Assembly: GCF_016584665.1 (NCBI RefSeq)
Contig: NZ_BBJB01000031.1
Location: 1-40,732 of the forward strand
Length of the DNA: 40,732 nt
Direction: 5' to 3'
From: Pseudanabaena sp. lw0831
GTDB taxonomy: Bacteria > Cyanobacteriota > Cyanobacteriia > Pseudanabaenales > Pseudanabaenaceae
In this document: piece after piece, positions 24,699 to 31,494 of the stretch
How positions within the stretch are numbered: the first letter of the stretch is position 1
Layout of the letters: every line of letters begins with the position of its first letter
Notes under the pieces: model-generated
Told to the model about the DNA's origin: nothing
The model's input: the letters and a program-made list of their open reading frames with translations, nothing else
Database searches by the model: none
Made by a program: the position numbers and the translations under genes

Positions 24699-24923
24699 TT
24701 AGCCTTTGATAAAGGCGATCGCATGTTGCCAAATCACGATCTTATGTCCAGATGCTTCCATACAAAGGCATTGATCGTCAAGCCAAACAATCCTGCCGCG
24801 CAGTTGATCTCCTGTCATTAGTTTGACTTCGACTTCGTTTTTGTCGCGAATAATGGCATGAATGCGGCGAATGCTTGGCAGAGCCGTATTGAGTCCGATT
24901 TTGGTTGCTGTTGGTGCGCTCAT
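24699..24923 (-). CDS. hfq: Cyanobacterial Hfq (RNA chaperone-like)
   Basis: 74 residues. The Sm fold is recognisable as ALPSIRRIHAIIRDKNEVEV, then KLMTGDQLRGRIVWLDDQCL and HKIVIWQHAIAFIKG, matching cyanobacterial Hfq (Synechocystis Ssr3341). Cyanobacterial Hfq lacks much of the proteobacterial RNA-binding surface and in Synechocystis works mainly in motility through binding the pilus ATPase PilB1. Its upstream region (24924-25061) holds a large pair of mutually exclusive hairpins. The predicted chain is of normal length with an N-terminal extension of about 12 residues. Confidence 0.82.
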   Translation of the reverse strand: MSAPTATKIGLNTALPSIRRIHAIIRDKNEVEVKLMTGDQLRGRIVWLDDQCLCMEASGHKIVIWQHAIAFIKG

Positions 24924-24962
24924 CGTCTTACCTATGGCAGTTTTACGAATACTATCATTATG

Positions 24963-25061
24963 AAACCGATTTTGGATTTTTCAGCGCCGTAGGTGCTGAA
25001 AAATCCAAAATCGGTTTTGATGAAAGTCCGCCGTTGGCGGACTTTCATCAAAACCGATTTT
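24963..25061. repeat. Two overlapping, mutually exclusive perfect hairpins upstream of hfq
   Basis: Hairpin A has 23-bp arms (24963-24985 with 24995-25017, loop 9 nt). Hairpin B has 26-bp arms (25007-25032 with 25036-25061, loop GTT). Both are perfect, and they share 25007-25017 (AAAATCGGTTT), so only one can form at a time. The block AAACCGATTTT therefore occurs three times, in alternating orientation. On the minus strand it would be in or just before the hfq leader. Confidence 0.85.
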
Positions 25062-25078
25062 AACAATGAAAATTGCTA

Positions 25079-25120
25079 AAACTAAAGGCAGCCCTTGGAG
25101 CTGCCTTTAGTTTGTTTTTT
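25079..25120. terminator. Hairpin with T-run (14-bp arms)
   Basis: AAACTAAAGGCAGC (25079-25092) pairs with 25100-25113 around CCTTGGA; GTTTTTT follows on the plus strand. On the minus strand a shorter T-run follows. It could help end the outer-membrane protein transcript before hfq. Confidence 0.6.
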
Positions 25121-25144
25121 GAGGACATAATTAAAAACCCAGAC

Positions 25145-25187
25145 CCAAGATGTATACCGCCAGATACGCGGGCGGTATACATCTTGG
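25145..25187 (-). terminator. 17-bp-arm hairpin after the outer-membrane barrel gene
   Basis: CCAAGATGTATACCGCC (25145-25161) pairs perfectly with 25171-25187; outer AAACCC/GGGGTTT extends it. It directly follows the stop codon of the minus-strand gene at 25191, and the leftward T-rich flank fits a terminator. Confidence 0.65.
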
Positions 25188-25190
25188 GGT

Positions 25191-25718
25191 TTAGAATCGT
25201 AAACCTAAACCAGTTTGTAAAGAGGTTGCCGATGTTCCACCAGAATTGCGATAGGCATCAAAGGCGAAGATCACATTGCCAAATAGGACAAGATTACTAT
25301 TAGGTACTGTGTAATCAATACCAGGTTGAATCACAAAGCTATTTCTGTTGCCTACAGGTGTGGTATCAACGGTATTAGAAAGCGCTACACCTGCACCAAT
25401 ATATACATCGGTATCAAAGTTTAATGGCACATCAAAGGAAACTGTTGGAACAACTGCGGTACTATTGCCAACCAAAATTTGAGTTCTGATCGAAATAGGG
25501 AGTTCTAGAAACTTATAGCGAGCAGCAACTAGTCCAGATGTGCGAGAGCTTTCACCTGCGGCAGCATTGCCACTTGTAAAGCCAAAACTAGCACCTGCGC
25601 CTACGTAGCTACCATAAGCGGGCTGAGCTTGAGCTGATGGAACTGCCGCGATCGCTGACATGCATCCCAACGCAGTCAAGCCAATCAAAATTTTATTTAA
25701 GTTAGTTATATTTTTCAT
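25191..25718 (-). CDS. Secreted outer-membrane beta-barrel-like protein
   Basis: 175 residues from ATG 25718 (an in-frame GTG lies three codons upstream, but AGGAAG is better spaced for the ATG). A signal peptide with hydrophobic core ILIGLTALGCMSAIAAV ends near AQAQP. The mature part alternates polar and apolar residues (YVGAGASFGF, TDVYIGAGVALSN, VIQPGIDYTV, LVLFGNVIFAF) and ends in GLGLRF, the terminal aromatic typical of barrel proteins recognised by BamA/Omp85. About eight strands are likely. No named family recognised. Expressed alone, with 5' and 3' hairpin-rich flanks. Confidence 0.7.
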   Translation of the reverse strand: MKNITNLNKILIGLTALGCMSAIAAVPSAQAQPAYGSYVGAGASFGFTSGNAAAGESSRTSGLVAARYKFLELPISIRTQILVGNSTAVVPTVSFDVPLNFDTDVYIGAGVALSNTVDTTPVGNRNSFVIQPGIDYTVPNSNLVLFGNVIFAFDAYRNSGGTSATSLQTGLGLRF

Positions 25719-25727
25719 TGCTATCAC

Positions 25728-26048
25728 TTCCTTGTGTGAGAAACGATTTATTTACTTAGATTTATGCTTAGTTTTCGGAGTAACCCCGTCAGGGAGACAG
25801 ACTATCACAAGTTGGAGAGTTTGGCGAAAATATTTATATCCCCCGACTGAATATAGCAAAAATAGAGAAAAGGCTGTAATATAGAAGATCCATCTAGCAG
25901 TCTCTGCTATCGATCAAAAACTTATCTATACAAAACTTGTCTCTTGACCTATGGCAGAAATAGCAGTTTGTTTTGTTTTGAGTCTTGGTGTTCCCTACAC
26001 ATTCTGGAAAATCGTTAAACCTTTTACATATCTGTAAGGAATCAACTC
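25728..26048. other. Intergenic region with a possible 28-codon plus-strand frame
   Basis: The region between the outer-membrane gene and the sfsA terminator presumably holds the promoter of the former (minus strand). On the plus strand a 28-codon frame at 25951-26037 reads MAEIAVCFVLSLGVPYTFWK plus eight residues: one hydrophobic segment then a basic end. It has no ribosome site and I recognise no small photosystem or cytochrome subunit. No other feature was seen. Confidence 0.25.
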
Positions 26049-26089
26049 AAAAAAAATAGAGGGGCGTTTTAAGCCCCTCTATTTTTTTT
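26049..26089. terminator. Strong bidirectional terminator after sfsA
   Basis: A8-TAGAGGGGC, loop of seven, GCCCCTCTA-T8: perfect 17-bp symmetry with A/T runs on both sides. It lies directly after the sfsA stop on the minus strand. Confidence 0.88.
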
Positions 26090-26090
26090 G

Positions 26091-26804
26091 CTAATATTCC
26101 AGATTTGCTAAACCTAGGTATGTAATTTTTGTTGGCTCGATCGCAAATCGACAAGGTAATACCTTCACGCCTTTAGCGATCGCCTCTTTTAAAAGTCTTG
26201 CATATTCGGGATCGGCTTGTGCTCCTGCGGCAAAGCGATCGCAATCGCCACGATTGACAAAGAAAATTAAAGCGGCAGAAGTATCTTCTGTGATTACGGA
26301 CATTAGTTCACGCAGGTGCTTTTGTCCTCTTGTCGTTACTGTGTCAGGAAATAAAGCCAAACTTCCCATACACCAAGTTGTATTTTTAACTTCCACATAT
26401 GTTCTTTTAGCGGTAGCACTATCAGTCAAGAGGAAATCAATACGGCTCTTTTCGTTACCATAGCCAACTTCACCCTTTAAATCTGTATAAGGCTCTAACG
26501 CTGGAAGTAAATGGCGATCGAGCATATGTCCGATGACACGATTGGGAAGACTCGTATTAATCCCAATCCATTGTTCATCTAGATAAATAGCTTCCCAACT
26601 ATAGGCAAGTTTACGCTTAGGATTGGAGTGATGAGAAATCAAAACAGGACTACCAATTTTGCATACACCTGTCATTGGGCCAGTATTAGCACAATGAGCA
26701 GTAATTAGTTCACCATTCTCTAGCTCTATATCCGCAAAGAAACGTTTGTAGCGGCTGACCAGATGACCTGCGATTAGATCGGAATAAGTATGGACTTGTG
26801 ACAT
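26091..26804 (-). CDS. sfsA: SfsA family DNA-binding/sugar-fermentation stimulation protein
   Basis: 237 residues from ATG 26804 (MSQVHTYSDLIAGHLVSRYK). The frame is open further upstream but those codons run into a palindrome and have no ribosome site, and E. coli SfsA is 234 residues. Family motifs: RFFADIELENGELITAHCANTGPMTG, KSRIDFLL, TYVEVKNTTW, FPDTVTTRGQKHLRELM, ALIFFVNRGD, GVKVLPCRFAI. The DFL, EVKN and neighbouring residues form a nuclease-like (PD-(D/E)xK) core. In enterobacteria the protein is linked to maltose metabolism; the true activity is uncertain. Divergent from the K+ channel gene. Confidence 0.92.
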   Translation of the reverse strand: MSQVHTYSDLIAGHLVSRYKRFFADIELENGELITAHCANTGPMTGVCKIGSPVLISHHSNPKRKLAYSWEAIYLDEQWIGINTSLPNRVIGHMLDRHLLPALEPYTDLKGEVGYGNEKSRIDFLLTDSATAKRTYVEVKNTTWCMGSLALFPDTVTTRGQKHLRELMSVITEDTSAALIFFVNRGDCDRFAAGAQADPEYARLLKEAIAKGVKVLPCRFAIEPTKITYLGLANLEY

Positions 26805-26838
26805 TGTAGATTTACAGCGCTTTGCGCTAAAGTAAAAG

Positions 26839-26891
26839 CCAATATTTTGGTTAAAAGTGTTGCTTTGCAACACTTTTAACCAAAATATTGG
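26839..26891. repeat. Perfect 25-bp-arm palindrome between divergent sfsA and kir
   Basis: Arms 26839-26863 and 26867-26891, loop TTT, no mismatch (CCAATATTTTGGTTAAAAGT...). It lies between divergent genes, so not a terminator for either. Smaller degenerate GCGC-TTT-GCGC hairpins flank it (about 26815-26833 and 26922-26938). Confidence 0.9.
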
Positions 26892-26968
26892 GGTTTGTAT
26901 ACTTGTAAATTGCTGAATTTATAGGCAGCACTTTGCGCTGCTCATACTAACATGAAGAAAAATCCATT

Positions 26969-27874
26969 GTGAAGGCAAGCCGTAATATGGGAATCAAACG
27001 TAAGCTGCATCGTCCTCTAATTAAGTTAGAACAGCGTGATGGCGTTCTTCAAGTTGTCGGCGGAAACTCTTGGCATTCTTATTTTCGCGATCCTTATCAT
27101 CTCTTGTTAACAATTCCTTGGATCGGATTTTTTGGGATCGTAGTGGGATTTGATATATTCCTTAATGCGGTTTTTGCAGTTCTCTATTTACTCGATGCCA
27201 AGGCGATCGCAGGTGTCGAAAAAGTAGGCTTTATGGAAGCTTTCTTCTTTAGTGTTCAGACACTTGCTTCCATAGGCTATGGAGTGATGAATCCCCATAC
27301 ACTTTATGCAAATCTGATAGTTACGTTAGAATCGATCGCAAGTTTGATGTTATTTGCGGTGATCACGGGAATAGCCTTTACTAGATTTGCCAAATCTTCT
27401 TCCCGTGTGATGTTTAGCCGTGTTGCCACGATTCATAACTACAATGGTATTCCGACTCTCATGTTTCGTGCTGCCAACGAAAGGCGTAATAATATTCTCG
27501 AAGCCAAACTGAGTGTTTATCTGATGATCGATGAAGTGACGGAAGAAGGGCAGATGATGCGGCGATTGCATGAATTAAAATTAGTGCGCGATCATTCTCC
27601 CGTCTTTTTACTGTCATGGACAGTGATGCATACCATCGATCAAAGCAGTCCTTTGTATGGTTTGACTTTAGAAACAATGGAACGATTACATGCTCAAGTA
27701 CTTGTATCGTTGACTGGTGTCGATGAAACAGTTGAAGGTACGCTCCACGCTCGGCATATGTATGCCGCCCGCAACCTGATGTTCGATCGCCGTTTTGTCG
27801 ATGTGATTCACATGGGAAATGATGGACATCGCTATCTAGATTACACTTATTTTCACGAGACAATAGCTATATAA
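26969..27874 (+). CDS. KirBac-type inward rectifier potassium channel
   Basis: 301 residues. Slide helix and first membrane helix (about 38-75; SYFRDPYHLLLTIPWIGFFG), pore helix with FFFSVQTLA, selectivity filter S101-IGYG-105, inner helix (about 112-137), then the Kir cytoplasmic immunoglobulin-like domain (about 145-295; MFRAANERRNNILEAKLSVY, HELKLVRDHSPVFLLSWTVM, HTIDQSSPLYGLT). It closely follows Burkholderia KirBac1.1. Two filter-region changes are notable: Ser replaces the usual Thr in TxGYG, and Val follows GYG where KirBac has Asp. Potassium permeation is expected, gated by the cytoplasmic domain. Start: GTG 26969, overlapping a six-codon upstream frame; ATG 26987 is an alternative. 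Confidence 0.93.
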   Translation: MKASRNMGIKRKLHRPLIKLEQRDGVLQVVGGNSWHSYFRDPYHLLLTIPWIGFFGIVVGFDIFLNAVFAVLYLLDAKAIAGVEKVGFMEAFFFSVQTLASIGYGVMNPHTLYANLIVTLESIASLMLFAVITGIAFTRFAKSSSRVMFSRVATIHNYNGIPTLMFRAANERRNNILEAKLSVYLMIDEVTEEGQMMRRLHELKLVRDHSPVFLLSWTVMHTIDQSSPLYGLTLETMERLHAQVLVSLTGVDETVEGTLHARHMYAARNLMFDRRFVDVIHMGNDGHRYLDYTYFHETIAI

Positions 27875-27881
27875 AGCCAAA

Positions 27882-27918
27882 AGAGTGAGAGGCGGCGCTT
27901 TGCGCCGCCTCTCACTCT
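27882..27918. terminator. 17-bp-arm palindrome after kir
   Basis: AGAGTGAGAGGCGGCGC-TTT-GCGCCGCCTCTCACTCT, perfect arms, between convergent genes. Core GGCGGCGC-TTT-GCGCCGCC shared with the palindromes at 11318 and 16613. Confidence 0.75.
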
Positions 27919-27966
27919 CTACTCGTTGTCGCATACTCCCTTTCCACCGAAAGAATAGACGTTGTA

Positions 27967-28019
27967 CAGTGAAGAATTAGTGGTGCGCGGCAAAGCCGCG
28001 CACCACTAATTCTTCACTG
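27967..28019. terminator. 25-bp-arm palindrome overlapping the end of the hybrid kinase
   Basis: Arms 27967-27991 and 27995-28019, loop AAA, no mismatch. The stop codon and last codons of the minus-strand kinase lie in the right arm. Second hairpin of the convergent kir/kinase interval; probably ends the signalling operon. Confidence 0.8.
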
Positions 28020-31000
28020 GGAAGGAGATATCTTTAAAGTAGGTTTGAATCATTTGGTCTAAAGCTTTAAGTTTTACAGGCTTAGCTAGATAATCATTAG
28101 CTCCAGATTCTAAGCACCTTTCGCGATCGCCTGCCATCGCTAGAGCGGTCAGAGCAATAATCGGAATATCAATCAAATTAGGATCGCGACGAATTTGTTG
28201 GGTTGCCTCTATTCCATCTATGCATGGCATCTGGATATCCATCAAAATCAAATCAGGTTGATGGGCTTTGGCGAGAGCGATCGCTTGCTGTCCATCCCTT
28301 GCCAAGAGCATTCGATACCCCTTAGCTTCTAGATAACCAGAGAATGTAATGATATTAGCTTCGTTGTCTTCTGCGATCAAGATCAATGGTGACCATGTTG
28401 GATCTAGCTCGCTCTTTTCAGGAGTATCTTCTGCTTTGAGAACTGGCTCAAGAGAAAGATTTAGAGAAGATGAGCTGCTCTCATTATAGGGCAGCTCAAA
28501 CACAAAGCAGCTACCCACGCCTCTTTCACTTGTTAGCCGCACTTGCCCCCCATGTAGTTCCACAATTCGTTTCACTAGCGCTAGCCCCAATCCCGTTCCT
28601 TCATATTTGCGATTTAGGGAACTATCAATTTGCACAAATGGTTGAAATAGCTTCGAGATATTCTCTGCTGAAATGCCAATACCAGTATCAATCACTGCAA
28701 CTCGCAAATATACCATCGTAGATGTAGTGGCGATTGCGGGCATTTGTTCGGGAGTAAGTCGTGATATCTCTAGAGTGATGCTCCCACCTTCAGGCGTAAA
28801 TTTGACAGCATTATTTAGCAGGTTGATCAGCACTTGACGGATGCGCCTTTCATCAACCATTAGATCTGGTAAATCCTTAGGAATTTCCTCTATTAATTGA
28901 ATAGATTTTTGGTGAGCCTGCTGTCTAATGAATACCAAGCTTGATTGGCATAGCATTTGAATGGATGTAGCCGTCAAATCTAGGGTGATTTTTCCAGATT
29001 CAATTTTTGCGAGATCGAGAATATCATTGATCAATGATAAGAGATGATTACCACTGCGTTCAATTGTTAATAGTGCTTTGATTTGGCGATCGCTTACTGC
29101 GCCTAAAACACGTTCTTGCATTGCTTCGGTCATCCCCAAAATAGCATTGAGCGGCGTGCGCAGCTCATGACTCATGTTGGCAAGAAACTCATCCTTGAGC
29201 CTTGTTGCACGGATGAGTTCTTCATTGGTGTGGGCGAGTTGTTGATAGCTCTCAGTTAGCATTGTTTCTGCTTGCTGCTTTTCTGTAAGTTCTTGCTTTG
29301 CTTGTTCCAATAGATTCGCCTGATAGATGGCGATCGCTAACTGATCGGCGATCTGATAGCAAAAGTTAATTTCATGTTGGAGCCAATGACGAGTTGTCCC
29401 ACATTGATGGATGCATAACAAGCCCCACAACTCTTCGCCGCAAAGCAAGGGCATCACGATATTTGCTTTTACCTGAAACCTTGCCAAGATATCAACGTGA
29501 CAGACTTGCGATCCATTTTTATAGATATCATCGACGATATAAGCTCGCCCATTAGCATAGAGAGCTGCATAGTTTTCGCCAAAGGTATGGTCATGAACCC
29601 TGATAGCCAAAGCTGATGGGAATCCTTCGACGAGGGCTTCGGAGACAATTTCACCATCATCAAAATCAGATTCGGGATAGAACTTAAAGATACCGATGCG
29701 ATCGGTATCAAGGAAATTTTGCATTTCCTGCACGGCTGTATCAAAAATAGTTTGCAAATCTAACGATTGCCTTATCCGTTTGGTGATTTCCGCCATCAAG
29801 ATTTGCTGCTTTATTTGTTGTTGCAATTGGGCTTCAGATTGTTTGCGATCACTAATATCCATAGCAATCCCAAACAATCTCGTCACTATATCGTCTGCAT
29901 TCCAGACAGCCTCGGCTTTCATAAACACATGACCAAAAGAACCATCAGCGCGAATAATCTGTAAATCTGTTTCAAAGGTTTCCCCAAGCTGAATTGCTCT
30001 ATCGATGAGCTGGAGAAATCGCTTGCGATCGTCGATTGGGAAATATGTTAGCAGATCTTCAGAGTTTGGCTCTGGGAAATTGGGATCGAGTCTAAAAATC
30101 CTGAAAATTTCCATCGACCAAGAATTTTTTCTAGTTTGCACATCTAATTCCCAACTACCAAGATGGGCAATCTGTTGAGTCTCGCGCAGGTGCATCTCAC
30201 TTCGTTGCAAATCAGCAGTACGAGCCTGCACTCTTTTTTCTAAGGATTTATTTAGCTCTAAGAACATCTCGACAGATTGCTTGCGTCCGCTAATATCGAG
30301 ATGTGTCCCAGTCATCCGCAGTGGTTTACCAGCAGCAGCCCACTTTATCACCTTCCCAATCACCAAGACCCAAACCCACCCGCCCAATTTGTGGCGCATC
30401 CTTAGTTCGCATTCGTAAGTCTCAGTTTCTTTTTGAAAATATTTTTCTAGAACTAAATTAGCTTTTTGCAAATCATCAGGATGGATATTTTGCCACCATG
30501 TTTCAATACTTAGAGGCTCCAATTCTTCAAGACTATAGCCAATCATCTCCGCCCAGCGATCGTTGATCGACAAGGCTCCTGTCGGAATAGCCCAGTCCCA
30601 TAAGCCCATGCCCGAAGATTCAACCGCAAGTTGCAACCGTTCTTTAATAAGATCTAACTCTAATTCCACTTTGCGGCGTTCGGCTCGGCTTTGGACATCT
30701 CGAATCTCGCGGCGCACTGCTTCACCGAGTCGCGACAAGTTCCCTTTTAGGAAGTAGTCATTAGCTCCTTGCCGCATCAGCTCGACGGCTAAAGATTCTC
30801 CAATCGCTCCTGAAATCACGATGACGGGCACATCGAGTTGACTTTGTTTAAAGATTTCTAGCACCTGTGGCGCTTGGATTTTTGGTAAATAGTAATCAGA
30901 AATAACCACATCCCAATTACGACTGTCTAAAGCCTTGAGGAGTTCTTCAGGTGTTTCGACTCGCTCCCAGTCAAAATTGAAACCAGCTTGACGTAGTGCT

Positions 31001-31065
31001 CTGACTGTCAAGATCGCGTCATCTTCTACATCCTCGACGATTAAAACATTTAGAAAATCAACCAT
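28006..31065 (-). CDS. Hybrid histidine kinase REC-PAS-PAS-GAF-HisKA-HATPase-REC
   Basis: 1019 residues. The N-terminal receiver (5-120) has D57 and K107; PAS 1 is about 145-262 (ESSGMGLWDWAIPTG), PAS 2 about 298-408 (IAHLGSWELDVQT), GAF about 425-585, HisKA H633 (MSHELRTPL), HATPase about 740-860 (N box LLNNAVKFTPEGG, GTGLGLALVKR), C-terminal receiver about 893-1015 with D943. The GAF has C522-H523 in VCHVDILARFQVKANIVMPL, at the canonical bilin cysteine position, so a bound chromophore is likely; no second (DXCF) cysteine. It is the last gene of the operon, starting 3 nt after the single-domain regulator. Two receivers around one kinase suggest phosphorelay input and output. Confidence 0.93.
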   Translation of the reverse strand: MVDFLNVLIVEDVEDDAILTVRALRQAGFNFDWERVETPEELLKALDSRNWDVVISDYYLPKIQAPQVLEIFKQSQLDVPVIVISGAIGESLAVELMRQGANDYFLKGNLSRLGEAVRREIRDVQSRAERRKVELELDLIKERLQLAVESSGMGLWDWAIPTGALSINDRWAEMIGYSLEELEPLSIETWWQNIHPDDLQKANLVLEKYFQKETETYECELRMRHKLGGWVWVLVIGKVIKWAAAGKPLRMTGTHLDISGRKQSVEMFLELNKSLEKRVQARTADLQRSEMHLRETQQIAHLGSWELDVQTRKNSWSMEIFRIFRLDPNFPEPNSEDLLTYFPIDDRKRFLQLIDRAIQLGETFETDLQIIRADGSFGHVFMKAEAVWNADDIVTRLFGIAMDISDRKQSEAQLQQQIKQQILMAEITKRIRQSLDLQTIFDTAVQEMQNFLDTDRIGIFKFYPESDFDDGEIVSEALVEGFPSALAIRVHDHTFGENYAALYANGRAYIVDDIYKNGSQVCHVDILARFQVKANIVMPLLCGEELWGLLCIHQCGTTRHWLQHEINFCYQIADQLAIAIYQANLLEQAKQELTEKQQAETMLTESYQQLAHTNEELIRATRLKDEFLANMSHELRTPLNAILGMTEAMQERVLGAVSDRQIKALLTIERSGNHLLSLINDILDLAKIESGKITLDLTATSIQMLCQSSLVFIRQQAHQKSIQLIEEIPKDLPDLMVDERRIRQVLINLLNNAVKFTPEGGSITLEISRLTPEQMPAIATTSTMVYLRVAVIDTGIGISAENISKLFQPFVQIDSSLNRKYEGTGLGLALVKRIVELHGGQVRLTSERGVGSCFVFELPYNESSSSSLNLSLEPVLKAEDTPEKSELDPTWSPLILIAEDNEANIITFSGYLEAKGYRMLLARDGQQAIALAKAHQPDLILMDIQMPCIDGIEATQQIRRDPNLIDIPIIALTALAMAGDRERCLESGANDYLAKPVKLKALDQMIQTYFKDISFPVKN

Positions 31066-31068
31066 GTG

Positions 31069-31491
31069 TTATCTCTCTGGATTGATTGGTTCATTAATAC
31101 CTGTCCAGTAAATTGCCAATTGACCCACAGCTTCGGTAAATCGATCAAATTCAATTGGTTTCCGAACATAGCTATTTGCACCTAGGTCATAACTTGCAAT
31201 AATATCCCGTTCTTCACTTGATGAGGTGAGGATCACCACTGGCAACAGACGAGTTTTTTCATTAGCACGGACAGCTTTTAAAACATCTAGCCCATCAATT
31301 TTTGGTAATTTTAAGTCTAACAGCATGACAATGGGAAGGCAATTTGCATTAAAGAGTGTCGTTAGAGCCTCTTCTCCATTGCGAGCGATGAGGATTTCAG
31401 CGGTGATTTTGGCGCGACGCAATGCCCTGACAGCCAAACGCTCGTCATCGGGATTATCTTCAACTAGTAAGATGGTCGATTGCGTTGCCAT
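31069..31491 (-). CDS. Rcp1-like single-domain response regulator
   Basis: 140 residues, receiver only. Acidic pair E11-D12, phospho-acceptor D59 (VMLLDLKLPKIDGLDVL), T/S at ILTSSSEERD, and K at VRKPIEFDRF. No output domain. This matches the Rcp1 group, the partners of phytochrome-type kinases such as Cph1. It lies 3 nt after the 1527-residue kinase and 3 nt before the next hybrid kinase, so it is the operon's natural diffusible relay between the phytochrome-like kinases. Confidence 0.93.
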   Translation of the reverse strand: MATQSTILLVEDNPDDERLAVRALRRAKITAEILIARNGEEALTTLFNANCLPIVMLLDLKLPKIDGLDVLKAVRANEKTRLLPVVILTSSSEERDIIASYDLGANSYVRKPIEFDRFTEAVGQLAIYWTGINEPINPER

Positions 31492-31494
31492 GAT

